From: Myxococcales bacterium | GTDB lineage: Bacteria > Myxococcota_A > Bradymonadia > UBA7976 > UBA1532 | Assembly: GCA_020633435.1 (NCBI GenBank) | Contig: JACKDP010000004.1 | Span: forward strand, 434,001-498,000 | DNA length: 64,000 nt | Direction of reading: 5' to 3' | In this document: piece after piece, positions 57,961-64,000 of the stretch | How the letters are laid out: each line of letters starts with the position of its first letter | Numbering within the stretch: position 1 is the first letter of the stretch | Translations under genes and position numbers: made by a program | The notes under the pieces: generated by a model | The model's input: the letters and a program-made list of their open reading frames with translations, nothing else | What the model was told of the DNA's origin: nothing | The model's database searches: none

Positions 57961-60146
57961 TCAGCCCTCGTAGGGCGATACGAAGCGCGCGAGCACCGTG
58001 CGGGTGCCCAGCTCCGCGAACCGGATGTCGAGCCGCGGCTGCATGCCCATGCGGACGCGCAGCACCTCACCGACGCCGAAGTCCGCGTGCCAGATGAGCA
58101 TTCCGGCCTTGTAGAAGGCCGTCTCGCCGTCATCGAAGGGCGAGAAGGCCTCCTCCGGCTCCAGCTCGACGCGGTAGCTCTCCTCCGCGGCCCGCGGGGT
58201 GAACGCGGGCGCGGGCGCGAAGCGCTCGGCGGAGTACCCACGTGTCACCGCGGGGGGCAGCTCGGCCAGGAAGCGGCTGGGACGCCGCCAGTCCGTCTGG
58301 TCGCCGAAGCGGCGCCGCCGCTCGGCGTGGGAGAGGAAGAGGCGGCGGCGCGCCCGGGTGGCCGCCACGTAGAACAGGCGGCGCTCCTCCTCCACCTCAT
58401 GCGGCCGGCTCGCGCGGGCGCCGGGGAACGTCCCCTCCTCGAGGCCGATCACGAAAACCGCAGGAAATTCGAGGCCCTTCGCCGCGTGCACCGTCATCAG
58501 CGACACGGCGCGGCCCAGCTCCGCCGCGTCGACGTCCGAGACCAGCTTCACCTGCTCCAGGAAGGTGGCCAGGTCGCCGCCCCCCTCCTTCGTCTCGACG
58601 AGGGCCTGGAGGAGCCGGCGCAGGGACTCCTGGCCATCGCGCTCGTCCTCCGCCAGCAGCGACAGCTCGGCGTCCCCCTGCAGCAGGCCGACGTCGGCGA
58701 AGAGGTGCTCGGCGGCGGCCACCACGTCGGCCTGGCCGCGCGCCTGGGCCAGGTGCGTGATGAGCGCCGCCAGGCCGCCGCGGGCCTTGCCCTTGATGGT
58801 GCCGCCGGCCAGGGCCGGCTCGGTGGCGTCGTGCAGCGACAGGCCCTGGGCCTCGGCCACCTTCGCGACGCGCTCCAGCGACGTCTTGCCCACCCCCTTC
58901 GCCACGTTGCCCACCACGCGGGAGAAGGCGACGTCGTCGGCGGGGTTCACCACCAGGCGCAGCAGCGCCAGGGCGTCGCGCACCTCGGCCCGCTCGTAGA
59001 AGGCCCGGCCGCGGACCACGACGTAGGCCACGCCGACGCGCCGCAGGGCGTCCTCGACGTCGAGGGCCAGGTGGTTGGCGCGGAAGAGGATGGCAACGTC
59101 CCCGGGCTCGTAGCCCTCCCCCTGCAGCTCCAGGATGCGGCCGACGACCTTGCGGGCCTCCTCGCGCGGGTCCGAGGAGCGCAGCACCTCGACGCGGGCC
59201 CCCGCCTCGTTCGCCGTCCACAGGTTCTTGCCCAGGCGCCGGCTGTTGTGGGCGATGACGCCGTTGGCCGCCTCCAGGATGGAGCCATCGCTGCGGTAGT
59301 TCTGCTCCAGCCGCAGCAGCACGCCGCCCCAGGCCTCGGGGAACTTGAGGATGTTCTCCACCTCGGCCCCCCGCCAGCCGTAGATGGACTGGTCGTCATC
59401 GCCCACCACCACCAGGTTGCTGCCCGGCGGGGCGAGGGCGTGCAGCAGGCGGTACTGCGCCCGGTTGGTGTCCTGGAACTCGTCCACCAGGACGTGCTGG
59501 AAGCGCGTGCGCCAGGCGTCGCGCAGGTAGGCGTCCTCTTCGAGCAGGACGGCGGGGCCGCGGATCAGATCGCCGAAGTCGAAGGCGTCGGCCCGGGCCA
59601 TCAGCTCCTCGTACGTCTCGCCGATGCGCGTCATGTCGACGTAGGGGGCGTCCTCGGGCAGGCGCGCGGCGGCCGCCGACTGCCCCTCGTTGCGGGCCTG
59701 GTCGATGGCCCGCCGCACCGCCTTGGCCAGGCCCGGCGCCTCGGGCACCCCCGCCAGATCCATGGCCCGCTTGATGGTGGCGAGCTGGTCGGTGTCGTCA
59801 TAGATGACGAAGCCCGGCGTGCGGCCGAGCCCCTGGGGATGCTGGCGCAGGAAGCGGGCCCCGAAGGCGTGGAACGTCGAGATGGTCAGGCCGGGCACGG
59901 CCTCCACCCCCAGCAGGTGCGCCACGCGCTCCCGCATCTCGGCGGCGGCCTTGTTGGTGAACGTCACCGCCAGGATGCGCTCGGGCCGCACCCCATCGCG
60001 CAGCAGCCGCGCGATGCGGCACGTCACCACCCGCGTCTTGCCGCTGCCGGCCCCGGCCAGGACCAGGAGCGGCCCCGCGCCATGCAGCACCGCCTCGCGC
60101 TGGACGGGGTTGAGGCCGGCCAGCAGATCCACCGGGGCCGCGTCCG

Positions 60147-60150
<4 letters not shown>
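57961..60150 (-). CDS. pcrA: UvrD/PcrA-like superfamily 1 DNA helicase
   Basis: A 729-residue helicase. It begins with the Q-motif region LNPVQREAV. Then come Walker A VLAGAGSGKTRV, motif Ia VTFTNKAAAEM, Walker B VDEFQDTN, motif III GDDDQSIYGWRGA, motif IV LEQNYRS, motif V TVHAAKGLEFPAVF and motif VI EEERRLFYVAATRARRR. It unwinds DNA 3' to 5' in repair and replication restart. The end has a beta-rich WHADFGVGEVLRV segment, like the C terminus of PcrA that binds RNA polymerase. The GTG start overlaps the glmS stop by 4 bp. The symbol is by family; uvrD is equally possible. Confidence 0.92.
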
Positions 60151-61976
<1,826 letters not shown>

Positions 61977-61985
61977 GAGAGCCTC

Positions 61986-63392
61986 CTACTCCTGGCCGGC
62001 GTCGCGCGCCTGCTTGCGCGCCACCCAGCCCTCGATGTTCTGCTGTCGCACGCGGCTCAACGCCAGCGACCCCGCCGGGACGTCCTCGGTCACGGTGGAG
62101 CCGGCCGCGACGTACGCGCCGTCCCCCACCGCCACCGGCGCCACGAGCTGGGTGTCGGAGCCGATGAACGCGCCCGCCCCGATGGAGGTGCGGTGCTTCT
62201 TCTTGCCGTCGTAGTTGCAGGTGATCGTCCCCGCCCCCACGTTGGCGCCGGCGCCGACCGTCGCGTCGCCCAGGTAGGTCAGGTGGCTCGCCTTGGCCCC
62301 GTCGAACAGCTCGGCCTTCTTCGTCTCGACGAAGTTGCCGACCTTGACGTGAGCGTGCAGCACCGTCCCCTCCCGCAGCCGCGCGAACGGCCCCACGGTG
62401 CAGTCGGGGCCCACCGAGGCCCCCTCCGTCACCGTGTACGCCTTGAAGTGGACCCCGTCGGCCACCGCCGTATCCACGAGTCGACACCCCTGCTCGATCA
62501 CGCAGTCGCGGCCGACGCGCGTCGAGCCCAGGAGCGTGACGTCGGGCTCCAGCACCGAGTCGGGCCCCACCTCGACGCCGTCGCCCAGCACGACCCGTGC
62601 CGGGTCGATCATCGTCACGCCCGCCGCCAGCAGGCGCGCCCGCAGCCGGGCCTGCATCCGACCCTCGGCGGCGGCCAGATCGGCGCGGTCATTGACTCCG
62701 GCTGCCTCCAGCGCCCGGTCGCCGCCCAGCACCAGCGTCCGGGCGCCGCGCCCGGCCTCCACGGAAAGCCCAATGATATCCGTCAGATAGAACTCACCCT
62801 GGGCGTTGTCGCTGCCGACGCGGCCCAGCGCGTCGAAGAGGAAGTCGGCGTGGACGCGGTAGACCCCGGCGTTCACCTCGTCGATGGCCTGCTGCGCCGG
62901 GGTGGAGTCCTTGTACTCCACGATGGACAAGAGCTCGCCACGCGGGCCCCGGACGAGCCGCCCGTAGGCCGCCGGATCGGCCAGCTTCATCCCCAGCACC
63001 GCGACGGCGGCGTCGCCCCCCGCGGCGTCCAGCTCGGCCAGCGTGGCGGCCGGCAGCCCGGGCACGTCCCCCGACAGGATGAAGACGTCGCCCGCGAAGC
63101 CCGCCAGCGCCGGCCCGGCGCAGGCCACCGCGTGCGCCGTCCCCCGCTGCTCCGCCTGCACGGCCGTCACCACCGGCGCCCCGGGGAAGTCGGCCGCCAG
63201 GCGCGCCTCGACCGCCTCGCGCTGGTGGCCCACGATGACCACCACCGGCGCGCAGCCCAGGGCCAGCGCCTCCCGCACGGCGTAGTGGATCATCGGCCGC
63301 CCCGCCACCGGGTGCAGCACCTTCGCCAGGGCCGAGCGCATCCGCGTCCCCTGCCCCGCCGCCATCACCACCGCCGCCCGCGCGCGCGCCAT
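61986..63392 (-). CDS. glmU: Bifunctional GlcNAc-1-P uridyltransferase / GlcN-1-P acetyltransferase
   Basis: A 468-residue enzyme. The N-terminal pyrophosphorylase has AAGQGTRMRSALAKVLHPV, where Gln stands for the more usual Lys of GKGTRM. It also has QRGTAHAV and LSGDVPGL. The C-terminal left-handed beta-helix contains FVETKKAELFDGAK and NYDGKKKHRTSIGAGAFIGS. It catalyses the last two steps to UDP-GlcNAc. It is first in the glmU-glmS-helicase run, with GAGGAGG before the ATG. Confidence 0.95.
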   Translation of the reverse strand: MARARAAVVMAAGQGTRMRSALAKVLHPVAGRPMIHYAVREALALGCAPVVVIVGHQREAVEARLAADFPGAPVVTAVQAEQRGTAHAVACAGPALAGFAGDVFILSGDVPGLPAATLAELDAAGGDAAVAVLGMKLADPAAYGRLVRGPRGELLSIVEYKDSTPAQQAIDEVNAGVYRVHADFLFDALGRVGSDNAQGEFYLTDIIGLSVEAGRGARTLVLGGDRALEAAGVNDRADLAAAEGRMQARLRARLLAAGVTMIDPARVVLGDGVEVGPDSVLEPDVTLLGSTRVGRDCVIEQGCRLVDTAVADGVHFKAYTVTEGASVGPDCTVGPFARLREGTVLHAHVKVGNFVETKKAELFDGAKASHLTYLGDATVGAGANVGAGTITCNYDGKKKHRTSIGAGAFIGSDTQLVAPVAVGDGAYVAAGSTVTEDVPAGSLALSRVRQQNIEGWVARKQARDAGQE

Positions 63393-63418
63393 GCTGACCT
63401 CCTCGTCGACCCGGCCGC

Positions 63419-63447
63419 ATATGAGCCGGCCGCGTCGGCGGTGTCAA
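63419..63447 (-). promoter_or_regulatory. Promoter of the glmU-glmS operon
   Basis: TTGACA (63447-63442), 17 bp and TCATAT (63424-63419) on the minus strand. A strong GAGGAGG ribosome site follows before the ATG at 63392. Confidence 0.5.
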
Positions 63448-63502
63448 TCCGGCCGCGTAAGGCGGCCCCGAAGCCGGGCTGGCCGGGGAGCGCCGGTGGC
63501 GG

Positions 63503-64000
63503 TCACCCGCCCGCCGGGCGCACCGGCTCCGATGCGATGGGGATGACCATGTGATCCGCCGACCAGCCCACCGGATCCGGCGGCGGCGCCAGCCCCTCCA
63601 CCCGCAACAACTCCACCCGCCGGAAGTGCTGCAGCAGCAGGTGCAGGTGCTCGGCCCGGAAGTCCACCGTCTCATCGGAGTAGCAGGTGAACACGCCCCC
63701 TGGCCGCAGCAGCCGGGTGGCCACCGGGATGAACGGGAAGTGGTTGCGGTTGCGCTCCGCGGGCGTCAGCGGATAGGTGTCGAAGAGGACGCCATCGTAC
63801 TGCGCGCCCAGCCCCTGCACCTGCTCCTCCCAGAACCCCTCCAGCACCGTCACCGGCACCGTCTGCTGCGCCCCCCACGCCCGTGCCTGCGCTGCCACCA
63901 CCGGGTGCGCCTCGATGCAGGTGTACGACCGACACCCCCGCGCCACGATGGCCGACGCCGAGATGCCCATGCCGAAGCCCACCTCCAGCACATCCCCGCT
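63503..64000 (-). CDS. Guanidinoacetate-methyltransferase-like SAM enzyme (5' partial)
   Basis: The gene runs off the right edge; the visible 165 residues begin in motif I. VLEVGFGMGISASAI binds S-adenosylmethionine, and CIEAHPVV supplies the acidic ribose ligand. VLEGFWEE, YDGVLFDTYPLTPAE and LRPGGVFTCYSDE follow. The FGMGI, LFDTYPL and FxFI elements are those of the guanidinoacetate methyltransferase / RMT2 branch, which methylates guanidino groups. The substrate in bacteria is often not known. It is upstream of glmU with a 110-bp gap that contains the glmU promoter, so it is a separate unit. Confidence 0.75.
   Translation of the reverse strand, partial: SGDVLEVGFGMGISASAIVARGCRSYTCIEAHPVVAAQARAWGAQQTVPVTVLEGFWEEQVQGLGAQYDGVLFDTYPLTPAERNRNHFPFIPVATRLLRPGGVFTCYSDETVDFRAEHLHLLLQHFRRVELLRVEGLAPPPDPVGWSADHMVIPIASEPVRPAGG

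Overview
The window is very GC-rich, with dense gene packing and GTG/TTG starts. It carries secreted lipoproteins with Asp-Ala-rich linkers, MopE-like and Myxococcus-type Cys-rich repeats, AgmX/PglI- and Glt-type genes and many TPR proteins. Together these point to the Myxococcota or a close relative among the former Deltaproteobacteria. This placement is inferred from gene content only. No tRNA, rRNA, CRISPR array, prophage or insertion sequence was seen.

Layout. 1-5.7 kb: end of a PAP2-type phosphatase, two near-identical small HTH proteins, a divergent XRE-cupin regulator/VOC protein pair with a palindromic operator between them, a lysozyme-like protein, a three-gene membrane operon and a SufT-like protein. 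5.7-27.3 kb: a surface and secretome region with archaemetzincin, a calcium-repeat lipoprotein, Fpg/MutM, an outer-membrane barrel with an alpha/beta-hydrolase lipoprotein, an NGGSHW lipoprotein, a CotH/lamin-tail lipoprotein, a Cys-rich-repeat lipoprotein and another hydrolase lipoprotein. Three of these lipoprotein genes have a reading frame scrambled only inside the Asp-Ala linker. 27.4-39.6 kb: a capsule/exopolysaccharide locus with a glycosyltransferase, an asparagine-synthase-like amidotransferase, a sugar-transferase/O-antigen-ligase fusion, a Wzc-like kinase, a UDP-sugar dehydrogenase, a nucleotidyltransferase, a Wza-like lipoprotein, an outer-membrane barrel and a periplasmic protein.

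39.8-51.8 kb, all on the minus strand: a set that matches the Myxococcus Agl-Glt gliding motor and its sporulation relative Nfs. It contains a coiled-coil periplasmic protein, GltC-, GltD- and GltE-like TPR proteins, a small GltF-position protein, one TolQ/ExbB and two TolR/ExbD proteins (the AglRQS composition), and a GltG-like FHA-TM-TonB protein. Motor and envelope-spanning parts sit side by side and abut the polysaccharide export genes. A motor that moves or distributes a surface polysaccharide is therefore the most interesting system here.

51.9-64 kb, minus strand: rplU-rpmA-obgE, mtnA, two zinc-ribbon membrane proteins, a UvrD/PcrA helicase, glmS, glmU and a guanidinoacetate-methyltransferase-like gene cut by the window end. 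GlmS and GlmU make UDP-GlcNAc, a likely precursor for the nearby polysaccharide as well as for peptidoglycan. Several sigma70-like promoters (TTGACA-like, 17-18 bp, TAGNNT-like) can be read in front of the minus-strand operons.
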